64,000 nt of DNA from Lolium rigidum (taxonomy: Eukaryota; Streptophyta; Magnoliopsida; Poales; Poaceae): NCBI RefSeq assembly GCF_022539505.1, contig NC_061510.1, positions 392,504,249 to 392,568,248 on the forward strand, written 5' to 3'. The position numbers and the translations under genes are program-made. The notes below the pieces were generated by a model. That model searched no databases, was not told the origin of the DNA, and worked only from the letters and a program-made list of their open reading frames with translations. The stretch's first letter is position 1, and the number at the start of each line of letters is the position of its first letter. Of this stretch, positions 10,084 through 22,276 are shown one piece after another.

Positions 10084-11501
10084 TGTCAACACCCGGATTT
10101 TTAATTCCAGATGCTTATTATGCCATACATCGCAATCCCAGGAATATTGTTTTTGCGAGACATAACAGTTGATATCACAGAACATTCTTCATTACAAACC
10201 ATAATCGTCTTACAACAAGGGGTCTCATGATCCAAACTTACAACAACAGTTGATCTAAAGATCAGATACAAAACACATAGCGGACATAGCGGAAGAAACG
10301 TAGTAGCGGTCCATCCGTTCCACAGTGCAACGCTTGACGTTGGGAGGTGGTCCTAGTTATCATAGACATCCTGCTGTCTATCTTCCTGGTACTGGTGCTC
10401 TTCTTCATTGTCTGGCCATTTGAATAGCCAGGGACAAAGCCATGAGTACTTTATAAAGTACTCGCAAACTACCACTAATAGAAGTACTAGTAGCTCTAAT
10501 AAGGGTTCTAAGCTTCTAGGTTTATTTGCACAAAGCTAGTTTCATTTCATAAACACTTAATAGTCAAAGACTCTTTATTTGTCTAAAATTACTCAAGTGG
10601 GAACATTAGTGTCATTCCCACAACTCTGTTGTGATCAAGTCAAATTCATCTTTCAAGTCACAAGTCATTTTTAGAAAACATCTGACAATGGAACAGTATG
10701 GCCATCCAACCGTCCATGACCGCGGACACGGCTATTCGAATAGTTTAACACTCGCGAGAGGTTGTACACTTGTGCCATAACTTTTGATTACATCCGTCAG
10801 GGATAGCCCTGAGTAATCATACTCAGTATGCGGATCATAAACCATTAACCTTTCACTTACATACCCTAGTATAGGCACCTCCCCTATGAGCTTGGCCTCC
10901 CAGCGATGGCGATCTGTCATCCTGGGAACTGCACAAGGCTTGAGTAGGACATTCATCTCTATTTCACGTCATTTTCCACTTTTCACGGAGGCAGCCTCGG
11001 CATAACCCCTATGACGCTTGTTCAGAGAGAACCCATACTAAAGTACATAAATTTCCAGTTAAGCCCTACCCATTATCAGGTATTGTGGGGGTACTCTAAA
11101 GTTGGAATGGTATCGCATCCAAACCCAACCATCAGTTTTTGTCCAATTCACCTTGTCATTCAAGGGTCATATTCACCTTCAAAACTTTCAATAGAATGAC
11201 TCATCATTCTAAGGTTTTCAAAGTCATTTGATTCACAAGTTCCCATCTAGAGTGGTCAATTTTAGTTTTACGCACTAGCAACTAGTCACGAGGGGTGCTA
11301 ACTAAATTTTAGCTCTCTAGGCTAAGTTTGATGCTCTTGTAGTACTCTAGACTTAGACCAAAGTTAACTATAAAAATAAGCCTTGATAACCAAAGTAAAA
11401 GATTGCAAGATAAAAAAAACTTGGGCTTGGACAAATCCTTAAACACAATAGTATGGCAAGGGTATCTTGCACTAGTATAGCTTGCATTAGTAGAGCTTGC
11501 C

Positions 11502-11687
11502 TTAGTTGGTACAGTGATCAAAGTGTTCCTCCTCTTCTTCGTACAAGACCTCCTCTTCCTCGTAGCCTTCGGTACTAGCGTCAGTGGCCGACGATGGTCG
11601 CGGGTGGCGGCGATCGACGTTGCGGACGAAGGGGAAGCAGATGGTGGTCGCGGTAGCTCCGGGGGTGCTCGGCAACTCCAGCTCCAT
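11502..11687 (-). CDS. Short ORF in the transcribed part of the 3.2-kb LTR
   Basis: The 61-residue frame begins MELELPSTPGATATTICFPF and ends in an acidic tail (EEEEVLYEEEEEHFDHCTN). It is the first ATG frame of this length downstream of the minus-strand TATA box. No domain is recognised. It may be a leader ORF in retroelement RNA rather than a functional protein, since low-complexity acidic tails arise easily in GAA/GAG-rich DNA. Confidence 0.3.
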   Translation of the reverse strand: MELELPSTPGATATTICFPFVRNVDRRHPRPSSATDASTEGYEEEEVLYEEEEEHFDHCTN

Positions 11688-11820
11688 CTTATCCTACTCC
11701 GGCGAGTCTATGGCCAGCAATTGGGGCTCAGTAGGCTAAATTGGGACGGGGCAGTGCTTGAGGAGGATCAGTGAGAGGAGGGGAGTGAGATGGTGTGGAG
11801 AATGAGCACGGGGGAGTGCT

Positions 11821-11830
11821 CCTTTTATAG
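11821..11830 (-). promoter_or_regulatory. TATA box of the 3.2-kb LTR
   Basis: The minus strand reads CCTATAAAAGGAGC, a strong plant TATA box. It lies about 1.45 kb from the LTR start, with the 61-codon ORF starting about 135 bp downstream. Confidence 0.6.
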
Positions 11831-13329
11831 GCTCCTCGAGCTGCTGCGGGAGGCCACAGGTGCGGACGGTGAGGTGGTGCTACGAGCGGCGAGAGGCATG
11901 GGCGAGGAAGGGGTGCTGTTCACGACGTCATGGCGATCATCACGCGCGTCTCCGCACAGAAAATGGTGGTCAAACACAGTGGCGATCTTGACGCGTCCGG
12001 CGGTACTGTGGCGGTCGTCGGCGACGAGAGCGACGGCGACAGGGCACGGGAGAGCTGGTGACGTTGTCTGGCAGTCTCCTGGTGTCATGGCGACGCTCCG
12101 TGCGGGCGCTGATGGCGAGGCGAGGGCTGAGGCGACGGGGCACCGTGGCGCCCGTGTGTGTGCTGGCGTCGCGACCATGCCGGTCTCGGCATGCCTGTGT
12201 GACGTGGGCGCGTCCTTGCCTGGGCAGAGCTGGTCTCTCCTTGGCCAGGGGCGTGTACCGTCGTGCTCAGGAGAGTGAGGAGTACCTCCAGGACAAGGTG
12301 GGGTGAGAGGAGAGGGCAGGGATGAGGTGTGGCATGATGAGTGGCATGAGGATGACATGGCCATGCCCTGGTCATGATTTTGGCAGTGAGCAGTGGTGCC
12401 AAGGTTTGGCTTTGTCCAGAGGGTGCAAGGGGACACTAATGATCACAAATGGAGTGATGGTTTAGGCTAAAACCCATTGGTTTTCAGAGTGTATGCACTT
12501 CTCTGGTTTGTGCACACCAAGTGTTTGACAAAATGGCCGCAAGAGATTTTATTTTGAATTTTTCCAAAATCTTTCATGGGTGTGACTCTAATATTATTTG
12601 ACATATCTTGGTGGCATTGCTTTGAAAATTGATGTGGGTTTGATGAAAATCAAATTTGAGGTGATCTTAAATCTGTTTCACAGTTGTCACTTTGGTTGCT
12701 TATTATAAGCAATTGAGAATGACTCAAAAAGTTTGGCCAACACCAATTTACTCACTTTTATGTGCACTTGTGATCTGGGCAAAAATATTATGGTGTTTGG
12801 TTTAGAAAAGAAAAACCCCAGGGGCTCAAAGTAGGCATCCTGATAAGATTTTCAGAAGTGACCATTATCATATGTGCCTTGCTTTTTGATTTTCTTTTTA
12901 TTTGTTTTTGTTTTTCTTTGACTCCAATGGTATTGTTTTGGGTTTAGAGGTAATAGGTTGAGTTTATGAATGTTTTCAAACCATCTAAGCAAAGTAAATA
13001 TGGCATAGGTTAATATTTGCAAATGTGGCCATATGCTCATATATGATTCTATTTTTATTTTATTTTCTTTTGCTTTGTTTCTCTTTGATCCAATAGGCAT
13101 GGTTTTGGGTTTAGAAATATTTTCAAACACTTCAAACAAGCATTCATGGCAACATCTAAACATTCATGCACGAACACTATGCACACAATTTAAAATCAAA
13201 CCAAGTTTTTGTTGGCTGACAATTTTGGAATAAAGGAATTTGATTTTTCTTTGTTTTGAAATTTTGGGGTGTTACAGTAACCTCCGGTATGATAGATACT
13301 ATCTAGATTATGAGAAACACATCTGAGTG

Positions 13330-13365
13330 TAACTACACCCGGGTGTAACTACACCCGGGTGTAGT
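13330..13365. repeat. Tandem palindromes ACTACACCCGGGTGTAGT
   Basis: Two overlapping near-perfect palindromes built from CTACACCCGGGTGTA stand together. A related GATGTAGTTACACCC lies at about 9813. The shape suggests terminal repeats of a small inverted-repeat element interrupted by the 3.2-kb LTR. Confidence 0.5.
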
Positions 13366-13392
13366 ATGAATATGTCCTATATAGGATAAATA

Positions 13393-13393
<1 letters not shown>

Positions 13394-13431
<38 letters not shown>
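13394..13431. repeat. (TA)n microsatellite
   Basis: About 19 uninterrupted TA units. Confidence 0.9.
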
Positions 13432-13434
<3 letters not shown>

Positions 13435-13439
13435 TGGAT

Positions 13440-14403
13440 AATAATTAGTAAGCCATACAATCATTCATCATAAATAAATTACTAAAATCGCATTCAAATC
13501 ATGGATATTTGAAAACATATTGTTTTCATATCCCATGATTTGATACCTCCAAGGATTGACTTAAGATATTCTTTAGAATGTACTGCCCCAACCATGAATA
13601 GTGTTGTATATTTCACATGTTGATTATAAGTTTTCTACTTTCCTTCATTGGCCGGTATGTTCATTATGTTAATGTGCTAGGCGGACCCTATATTGAATCA
13701 ATATATATTCTCAGTTGTATATATATACATATATAAGCTACCAGCGAAATAATGAAATATGTATTCGATATGCTAAATTGTTCCTTGACCTCTGTAATTG
13801 TGGATAATGATTATTAGGTCGTGCACTCATTCATCATGAATCTATTAGTAAGAACACAACCTAATCATCAATATTAGAAAACATAGAGTTTGTCTGGGAT
13901 CTGGTGAATTGATATTTCTAAAGGTTTTTTACTGTTCCACCATGTACCATGCAAAGTGTAATGTACATAGTAACTATAATTTTACTACTTTTTCTCAATG
14001 GTTGGTATGTTCATTATATTGTGCGCACGAACCTGCATTAAATCAATATTTACGATCTATAGTACATGTAAGCTACCATAGAAGCGAAATAAATAAATTT
14101 ATATGATTTTCTTAGTTGTTCCTTGATTTCAGAAAGCATGTATATTTCCTTTATACCAGTTTATTAGGCCATTACGATTATTATTATTAGGGTGTGCAAT
14201 AATTCATCATTAGCAGATGAGCACAACCAAAGTGTCAACATTAGAAAACATAGTGAGTATGGGATCCGATGAGACCGATACAGCCAACGGTTGACTTATG
14301 ATTATTTTAGCTGGTACCGTTCCAACCATGTACCACGCAATGTGTATTTTATATAGTGATTATGATTGCACTATTTTTTCCTCATTGGCTGGAATATTTA
14401 TTA
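13440..14403. repeat. Three diverged tandem copies of a ~370-bp unit
   Basis: ATTCATCAT recurs at 13463, 13829 and 14202, giving spacings of 366 and 373 bp. Each copy also carries GAAAACATA, a variant of TGTTCCAACCATGTACCA and a variant of CATTGGCTGGTATGTTCATTAT in the same order. Divergence is high, so the duplication is old. No ORF is conserved between copies. Confidence 0.7.
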
Positions 14404-15013
14404 TGTTCACTAGTCGTCAACCCCTGCAGTGACACTGCATGGGCTGGTTCTGAATTTGTTGTGTTTCACCTATATATGCTAATAGTATGGTTCATGGAAA
14501 AATCATGGAGATAAGAATTAAAATAAAAAGCTATTCTATTATTATCATGAACAGGGAAACTTTATCTATATTATGATCATGAAAAAGGAAACTTTATCTG
14601 CAAAATGTTAAACCATGCATATATAATTTTTTTGTATAATAATGTACTCTCTCAGTCCATAAAAAGATGTCTTAAATTTTTGGAGGTATCTATACACGCC
14701 TTAGGGAGTATCAGAATTACTTTCCACATCATCTATTCCTGTAATAGCTAAAGGCATACCTAGATTGTATTTTTCAAGAATAATCAAGATATTTGTACAA
14801 ATTTACAGCAGACAACCAATGGTCGACCAAACTAACTACTTAAATATATTCTGAAAAAGAATATCCAGTAGCAGTACACAATACACACACGCTTCTACGC
14901 TGATTGGATCACTATGATGCATAGTTGCATACTGCTGCGGCAGATGCAGACGGATTCACCGAATATATATCTACCTCCAAAGTTACGGTATCATAAAGTA
15001 GTAGTGCATATGG
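14404..15013. other. AT-rich intergenic DNA
   Basis: Apart from the Stowaway remnant at 14647-14708, I see nothing recognisable in this stretch. Confidence 0.5.
14647..14708. mobile_element. Stowaway MITE remnant
   Basis: It starts CTCTCTCAGTCCATAAAAAG, a variant of the Stowaway CTCCCTCCGTCCCATAAT terminus, and ends TTAGGGAG. TA dinucleotides flank it at 14645-14646 and 14709-14710. At 62 bp it is internally deleted compared with usual Stowaway elements. Confidence 0.6.
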
Positions 15014-15401
15014 GGGAGTGGTGTTTGGGAACATGGGTGTCGTATGCTCTCTATATTTTGAAATGCATTTTACATACATTTTGAATTTTAAAAAAATTGG
15101 AACAAAAAGTTTGCACGTACATCTTTACGGGTGCTCACAAAGTCGTTTTATAAAAAATCGACTTGTCATTTGACGTGTGTAAAAGAGACAAAATCCAGTG
15201 CTAAAAATAATGCTTTTCGTAAGATAAGTTTTCTCTTTTTTACATAGACCATACATAATATTATTTTTCCGTGAAACTTGACGAACGCACATATATTATG
15301 GAGATGTACATGTAACCATTTTTGTTAAAAAAAATTAACAATTCGAAATATGGTTTTTTGGTAGAGGGAGCATACGCACCCGGGAGCCGAATTGAATTTC
15401 C
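15014..15401. mobile_element. Mutator-type MITE, copy 1
   Basis: This 388-bp element has imperfect terminal inverted repeats. The left end contains GGGAACATGGGTG...TATGCTCTC, and the right end GGGAGCATACGCACCCGGGA. It is flanked by GTGCATATGG (15004-15013) and GTACATATGG (15402-15411), a 10-bp duplication with one mismatch. That length fits Mutator-superfamily MITEs. An inverted relative lies at 22625-23017. Confidence 0.7.
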
Positions 15402-15411
15402 GTACATATGG

Positions 15412-16295
15412 TCTCGTTTGGTAGGCACGGTTATAGTAATCTAGCAACCTTCACATGATCGTAGTCATGAGATCATATGGCACCTATGAATCTTACCCAT
15501 CCTAATAATAAGAAAATATTAAAATACTAAGAAACGGAGAAACAAAGTTAAGTAACTTCATTTATTTTACATATGCATGTTTTCGCTTAATTCTGTATTC
15601 GGATTATACTTAACAGGTCTGCTCACACAAACTTACTTGTGATAATCCAGAAATATCATCTAAGAATAGAGACCAAAATATCCTACTTCAGACCAAAGCT
15701 TTCACATATTTGCATTTGTTTCTTGAATTCTTTTTTAATAAGCAATGAACCAATTGATCTTTATTGCCAAATTTTGATAAAATAACAAATTCCTTAAAGA
15801 AACAACATAGATGGGAGATCAAACGTATGTGATAGAAATAATGCTTAAATATAGTATATATTGTGTTATCCACTATTATGTATTTCCAACCAAAAAGTTT
15901 CTTCCATAATGAAAATGTTGCATTGACCAATCCAATGATTCTACGCTGGTGTGAAATCTCAAGGCGGGCTCCTTTTTTCTTTGCAACTTACTTACACTTG
16001 AGTGACCAAATGAAAATGCACTTTACCTGCATAAAAGAATGGATTATAAGTTGGAGCTTCATCATATCTTAAACTCAAAATATGAGCACAAATCATACCC
16101 TCATTGTGTAATATCCCTGCAGTGCGACAACTGACATCACCCATTGCACTATTCCAAATTTGAGTCTGCTAACTCATTCCTGCATATAAACCGGGCAAAA
16201 GGAAAAGAAATCTAAACATTGACATCATATCTAACGGCCTTTGTGTGACAGTAGTGTTCAATGAACATTCTGCTTGGAAACTCAGAAGCAGAAGC
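15412..16295. other. AT-rich intergenic DNA, no clear gene
   Basis: Short frames exist on both strands, for example 15688-15930 minus (MVNATFSLWKKLFGWKYIIV...), but none matches a family I recognise and codon structure is weak. On the minus strand GILHNEGMICAHILSLRYD (about 16070-16130) has a protein-like look and might be a decayed exon. Confidence 0.4.
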
Positions 16296-16303
16296 ACATC
16301 ATG

Positions 16304-16820
16304 TAGGCCTGGAATTAAAACTCGAAACTCGTGAGCTAAACGAGTAACTCGTGACTCGACTCGCCTCGACTCGAACTCGGTGTATAACGAGGCAAGCCGA
16401 GTTTCATATTTTAGTTCAAGCTAAACGAGCCGAGTTCATCGACTCGTGAGTAGCTCGTTTAGCTCGGTAAAAATGAAGTCGGCCTAAGCCCACTAAAATG
16501 CGCAAGATTCTCAACTTGGCAATCTTATGCTGATGATATATTGATCGTTGTGGTTTATATTTTTATGGTACCATAGTTCTAATGCTTGTTGTTCATATTT
16601 TATGCCCAAATGTTCGGGAAAAATGCATTGTACATTTTACATGTTCTATTTGACAGTTTTAAACGAGCTAATCCTGAGTTACTCGCAAGCTTTGCGAGTC
16701 GAGCCGAGTTTCAGATCCGGACTCGATTGTTAAACGAGTCGAGTCGAGCTAACTCGATTGTTGACCGAGCTTTAGCGAGTCAAGCCGAGCTGGCTCGGCT
16801 CGGCTCGAATTCCAGCCCTA
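16304..16820. mobile_element. Non-autonomous hAT element with perfect 8-bp duplication
   Basis: ACATCATG flanks both sides (16296-16303 and 16821-16828), the 8-bp duplication expected of hAT transposition. The ends are TAGGCCTGGAATT and, inverted, TAGGGCTGGAATT. Both arms are packed with short GAGCT, CTCGA and ACTCG words in both orientations (16320-16480 and 16665-16808), likely subterminal transposase sites. The 517-bp element has no transposase frame. Confidence 0.9.
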
Positions 16821-16828
16821 ACATCATG

Positions 16829-17096
16829 CATTAAGTAAAGTGTATACACCAAGATGACTTCTCACTCGATCAGTTAATACGCACGTATGCTAATTTTGGA
16901 TTTATTATCACTTTTCAATTGGGTGGATGAGACATCCTTATGTTCCTGCAGCAGCATCTAAACCCGATGAATCATTATGCCCGTTCTAACATTCTCCCAG
17001 ATATAACTTGCTATAGGAAAACTGGAAACAAAGCACCTTAATCATTCTAAAAAATTACTAACATGGTGCTTTGTTGGAATCTTTAATTAGTAAATA
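16829..17096. other. Unannotated spacer between hAT and Helitron
   Basis: AT-rich sequence with no recognisable feature. Confidence 0.5.
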
Positions 17097-19136
17097 TCTG
17101 TACTAATAAGTTACGGATCGGTGGTGTTGGTAGGTCAAAAAACCGAAATAAATTTTCGTCCGTAAAAAAACCCATCAAAATCTACTAATAAGTTACGAAT
17201 TGGTGGTGTTGGTAGGTCAAAAAACCGAACAAATTTTCGTCCGTAAAAAACCATCAAATCTGTCTTTACTATTATAGGGGGATTGGTGGTGTTGGTAGGT
17301 AAAAATACCGAACCAATCCTTTACTAAAGTTTCGTCCGTAATAAAAACCGCTTTGTTTTTTGGTCGATCCCAAAAAAAAACCGTCGTCCTCGTCCGCCTG
17401 ACCAACTCCGCTGGAAGAAAAGGTTCCTCTGTTGCCCTATTTGCTTGGTTTGATAAGTTCTGTTCGAAGTGGGCCGCCTATTCTGCCATCATGGGAAGGG
17501 TTTGCTAGGAGCGCAGGAGAGTTCGGTGTTGAGTCTTCCCTCAATATTGGGACGACCTCGGGCAGGTTGGATCAGACGCGCACCAGGCCACCAGCCAACC
17601 ATACCATGGCGGCATCGGTCGATACATACCAACCCTACACAGAACTTATAGAGGTTATTATCCACGCAATCGATGGTGCTGCCGGCTTGCCATGCGCCCC
17701 TCGTCGATAGGAGTGTGATCTGCTGCGAGAGGACTGCCAAAGACGTGGGTCATGGATGCACATTCCGCGTCTTCGACTTCTATTAGTTTCTTTTCTTATT
17801 TAATGCAATAGCTATAGTTTGATATAAGAATCCATTTCTCAAAGTAATGGAAACCATTCTCTTATAGGAAATGGTTCGAAAATCCCTATTCCACCTTTTA
17901 GGTATCGTGAAAAGTGATACCTGTGAAGATCGTGCATTTCGGTCAAATTCGGATCCGTTTTTGAGTCCATGATATAAATTGGGTGGATCCTCCACCCGTT
18001 TAGCTAAGAAAGAATAGATACAGAGGTGGATAATAGATCGATATGAAGGGACTGCCTATGGTCCCTACCAACTCCGTTGGCTAGGATACAACTGCGCTGC
18101 CGGCTGGCGGGAGTCGAGCACTGTCGGTTGCCGCAGATGGCCTCAATCGCGCGCAACTAGGGGTTGCATATGCCGTCACTTGCCGTTGATACTCATCGTC
18201 GTCATCTACATATAGAGGGGGTGCCGGCGGACGACGGTCTCCGAGCCTGGAGATGTGCCCCCGCTGCCGAGCACGCCCTAGCGTGCGGCATTACCAATAC
18301 GTGTCGCACTGATTCCACCGATGCGGGGCAAGATGAGCAATTAACCTACCAAAATTCAAAGCCAAATTTTCCCAAAATACATGTGTAGCCGACGGCCGTG
18401 CCACTATGATGCGGACATGATTTGGGACGGCTACGCGTTAAGCGACACAACTGGTGGTCAGCACCTCAATGCGGGTGCCGTGCACGACAAAGGACGCCAT
18501 GTGCATGGCAGTGCAGAGTGCCACGAACGGGCGGTGGGCCGACATCAGCCACGATCATGTCATGTGCCGGTGACGACGTGACATGCATGAGGGCACGTCG
18601 ACGCGGCCATGCACGGCTACCGCCTACCGCAACAAGCAACCGGACTTGGCCAGCGTGTTTTGGCGAGCGGCAGTGGTTGATTACACATCTTTCATCGCTG
18701 CCCTATGGTTAACTATCACGTCTACATTCTGTCGGCAGCACCGCGAGATTCTTTTGGCATCCGGTGGCTCTACCAAGCTGGATTAGCACTAGAGTTAGAG
18801 GTGTCAGCTTGTACCATCAGGCCATGGAGCAGAGCACAACTAGGAGGGATATCTCGTGGCATAAGGTGCGCGATGTTCTGATGAATAGAATGCTGAGGTA
18901 TGTGAATTCTTATCTATGTTCTAGATATGGGCCCTAAATTGATGTTTTTGGAGGAAACCAAGCAATTACTGGCCCATACACCATCAAAGGATACCTTTTT
19001 TGTGAATGTCACCAAAGGATAGTTACATGGTTATATTTTTCCCGGTAGATGAATATCTACATTATTTTATGTTTTATTAAATATAAAATAATAAGTTTTT
19101 TAATGAACCGTGGTAACGCACGGGCAATTCAACTAG
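17097..19136 (+). mobile_element. Non-autonomous Helitron with triplicated 5' end
   Basis: The 3' end carries a hairpin (CCGTGGTAACGCACGG at 19109-19124) followed by CAATTCAACTAG, then T, matching the Helitron hairpin-plus-CTRR end inserted before T. The 5' end begins TC after an A (TATCTGTACTAATAAG at 17095). The first about 80 bp are repeated three times (17101, 17183 and about 17265), each with GGTGGTGTTGGTAGGT and TTTCGTCCGTAA. No RepHel coding sequence is present. GC-richer blocks at 17430-17720 and 18160-18790 could be captured gene pieces but carry no recognisable domain. Confidence 0.75.
17101..17345 (+). repeat. Triplicated Helitron 5'-terminal segment
   Basis: Three tandem copies of about 80 bp share ACTAATAAGTTACG (copies 1 and 2) or a variant (copy 3), GGTGGTGTTGGTAGGT and CGTCCGTAAnAAAA. 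Copies 1 and 2 are closer to each other than to copy 3. Confidence 0.75.
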
Positions 19137-19950
19137 TAAGATATAAGATTGGCTGGGTGAACTTGCTTTGATTTACAATGGTAGAGTTCAGTTAAAAATA
19201 TGTACATGCCACAACAATATTGATGATTTCTGCACTTTTCAGATAAACATACCAAAGTGCACAATTCACACACATTAAGCACACGCTGATGTGCTAATAT
19301 ATAGAAATCAACCCGCAGAAAATGATTGCCACATTTTCTAGTCCAAATATAAACTTGCATAAAATGCATTACGTCAACGAATTTGTTAAAGGTTCACACT
19401 TTGCAAATTGAGGTTATTGCGCATGTTTTCAGTATGTCGTATATACAGAAAGGCTACAAAAACACTAGTTTTTTTTAACTCGTCTCCCTTCGGACATGTA
19501 CAATGGGTGACCCTTAATTGAGGTTCTTAAGCAGAAAAGATAAATCCAAAAAGTCTAATTATTAGCTTAGGTCCCATGTCTCGCTTAATCAGTTGCTAAA
19601 ATCGTTACTAGCATCCCCTCATGGCCCTCATTTTTTCCGAATGGGGACATATTCTGGCCACTGCATCAATAGATATACACAGCCATTTATTACAAAAGTA
19701 ACAATAATTCAAAGTTTACAAATCATGGGTTCGAGAGGGTTGATATAAAAATCAACCATAAAAAAAGAAGCGAAAAAAAGCTACGGGTAACCATCTTGCA
19801 ATCTTCTAATAGGCAGCCAAGTAGCCTTGTAAAAATTATCTTGTGCAACCATAAGAAGGGTTGCACCAGTTGTCTAGCGCGGAATCATTTAGGGCTGACC
19901 ACTCTCTCAACCCACTCCACACATACTCTCTCTCTCACTCACTCCACTCC
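19137..19950. other. Intergenic DNA with a LINE-like remnant
   Basis: 19137-19630 is AT-rich with no feature seen. The LINE-like 3' segment is listed separately. 19890-19950 is CT-rich (ACTCTCTCTCTCACTCACTCC) and is the insertion target of the large LTR. Confidence 0.5.
19632..19890 (-). mobile_element. LINE 3'-end remnant, minus strand
   Basis: TTTTTTCCGAATGG followed by a GCATCAAT...ACACAGCCATTTATTAC stretch resembles the poly(A)-proximal end of the LINE at 61903 (GCATCATGATGATGCACACG then GCCATTTATTA). The T run on the plus strand is the poly(A) of a minus-strand insertion. Target duplications are not clear. Confidence 0.45.
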
Positions 19951-22276
19951 TGTGGTGACCCAGCATACCACTGCATGGTGTAATACGCAAGTCGTTGACA
20001 TAACACAAGTGAAATACCGTTCCACTCATATTATATCCCTCAGAGTGGTACAACAGAAACATATGCGATTCCAAGGCATGTCTACAGAAGGATATATGAA
20101 CTGTTTACAGAAGATCAACATAGCCTCCTACTTTACAGTGAGGTAAAACTTCAAATAAAACTCCAAAAAATGACTCGTAGTCTAACTTATTGCTAACTCA
20201 AGCTTTAGAGATATTTAGCTGGCTATAGAACTCTAACTACTTAGGTACTAGGATTAGGGAAAGGTTTCCTTCTATTTCTAAGCTAGGTTTCCACTATAGT
20301 TGATGCAGAAGTTGACTCCATTGACTTCATTGATTGGGTTCTCCATCTTGTTTTAGTTGACTTCTTTGTCTTCGAGTTCCACGGTAGTTTCTCCTCCGGT
20401 GATTTTGATCTAAGAAGGCCGTTCAAAAGGGAGGGAATGAGTACGAGCGTACTCAAGTTCATTATAGGAAATAGGTGCATCATGCACTAGCTACATCCAT
20501 AGACCAGAAAATCATAGGCAAATGCAAGTTTTCGTAATCATCTCTTCAAAAAGTTTATTTTATTATGAAAACTAGCTATGCCCGTCCGTCTTCACAGGTT
20601 GACCAGAACTTCACGGAGTTCCTTTCCTGCCGCGTTCGTAGTTCCCTTCCTGGAACAGAGAGTGACAGCCACAATTCAAAATACTCTACAGAGGTGCGTT
20701 ACTTTTCCCATAAGAGAACTTATCCTTGTTGCCAACCGAGTCATGAGCCTCGTCCATACTTCCTTGGTGTGAGGCCCAGTATAAGAACCAAGCCAATCAC
20801 TGCCTTCTCCGAGACCCCGCATACCCACATTTTTGTAAGTCTGTCACGTCCTTTATCTATAGGTAGACTGACCCAGCCATTTGTTCTCACCTTTACCATT
20901 ACGGTAGACTGTTCTGAACAATTCACATGCCATGTCATGTACATTATAGATAGACTAACCCGGACAACCCTTACAATCCATCATAGACCTACAAGTCTGC
21001 CCTCTCCTATATCTATTGGTAGACTGCTACAGACCAATATCCTCACCTTTACCAATAGATAGACTGATTCAGGCAAGCCCTATCACTGATCCATTGATAT
21101 GCGAGAGGAAAAAGATACAACTGACTTCCCTAGAGCCATTATAGATCTTATGGTTAACCCGATATACGGCGCTAGAATCACTAGACAACATTGGTGATTA
21201 GTCCTAGATGAGTAGTACCCTTGCAATGGAACCTCCACCATCAACACATACCATGGTTGCATTTCCCGCCACATAGTCATATTCATAATTGTAACATAAT
21301 ATTTTGTTTTTCAATACAAGAGTGATAAGTATAGTACTTTGCATATAGTTTGATAAAAATAATCAGATGACATGAGCAAGAGATGAACTTGCCTTTCTTG
21401 ACTGCAAGATTATGCAGGCAAAAGCTTCGATACGTGATAACTCCAAATTCTGAAATACCATAACCGTCCGGTAAGGATAATGTTTAAAGTACTGGCAAAG
21501 ATGCTATAATGCATAGTATGAGATGCAATCGCCCTAAGCGTAACTTAACCCCGATGATTTAGGATTGGTGAGTTGTAAAGATTTCTTCAAGGCATGTTTC
21601 ACTTTTAGAGTGGTTCTCAAACAAGGTTATTATTAGGGTTTGGTTATCTTAGTATCATAAACAAGTGATATAATGTATTATAACAATCATACACACAAAG
21701 AAATAGTGGTTGCATAACATGTAAAGAGTTGTTGTCAGTCTTAAGTCTTATAGTGCATGGTTGATGGTTACCTATTATATACTTCAAAATAATAACTCTT
21801 GAAGAAAAATGTACATAGTAAATAAGAAGTACTTTAAGTAAGAACTATTGGCTTCTATGGTTTGCTTGATATTAACTTTAAAAGAATATATTTTGAAGAA
21901 CATGTTTAATAAAGAACAGGAATTACTACAAATAGGAGCTATGTCTTTGCTAGAGTTTACTATTGGACTCATTTAGTTCACTAATAGGGACTAGTTGATT
22001 CTTAAGTAGAATGGGTCCATATGCAGCAAGTATTGGCAGGTTTATTACTATGGTTGATCATAGGTATCACATCAAAGGATGATTATCAAGGTGGTGCCAT
22101 GAGTTAATTATTAGGCTTTACTATGACTTCTCTTTTGCTTCACTAGGTAATTAATAATGGGTTCCTAAATTAGATGGTTTATTATCCTCAAGTAAGGCTT
22201 AGTTGAGAAGCTAGAAGCATGTAATGTGAATTACTATCCAAAGTTGGTGTTATGCTTGATCACCATGGTCCTACTA

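Larger units (their letters stand above)
10084..13276 (-). mobile_element. Long (3.2-kb) LTR, minus strand, probably solo
   Basis: Read on the minus strand the unit begins TGTAACACCCC and ends GGGTGTTGACA, the TG...CA ends of an LTR. No primer-binding site or coding domain adjoins either end, so a solo LTR is the simplest reading. A TATA box (CTATAAAAGG) on the minus strand at 11821-11830 is followed by a short ORF at 11502-11687. A GC-rich block (about 11560-12300) surrounds the promoter, and AT-rich DNA lies at both ends. The flanking pentamers ATACT (left) and GTAAC (right) do not match, so no target-site duplication is visible. Confidence 0.6.

Noticed and set aside
11790..12436. Long overlapping open frames on both strands (162 and 203 residues)
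   Set aside because: They lie in the GC-rich promoter-proximal block of the 3.2-kb LTR, are open in several frames at once and show no recognisable protein.
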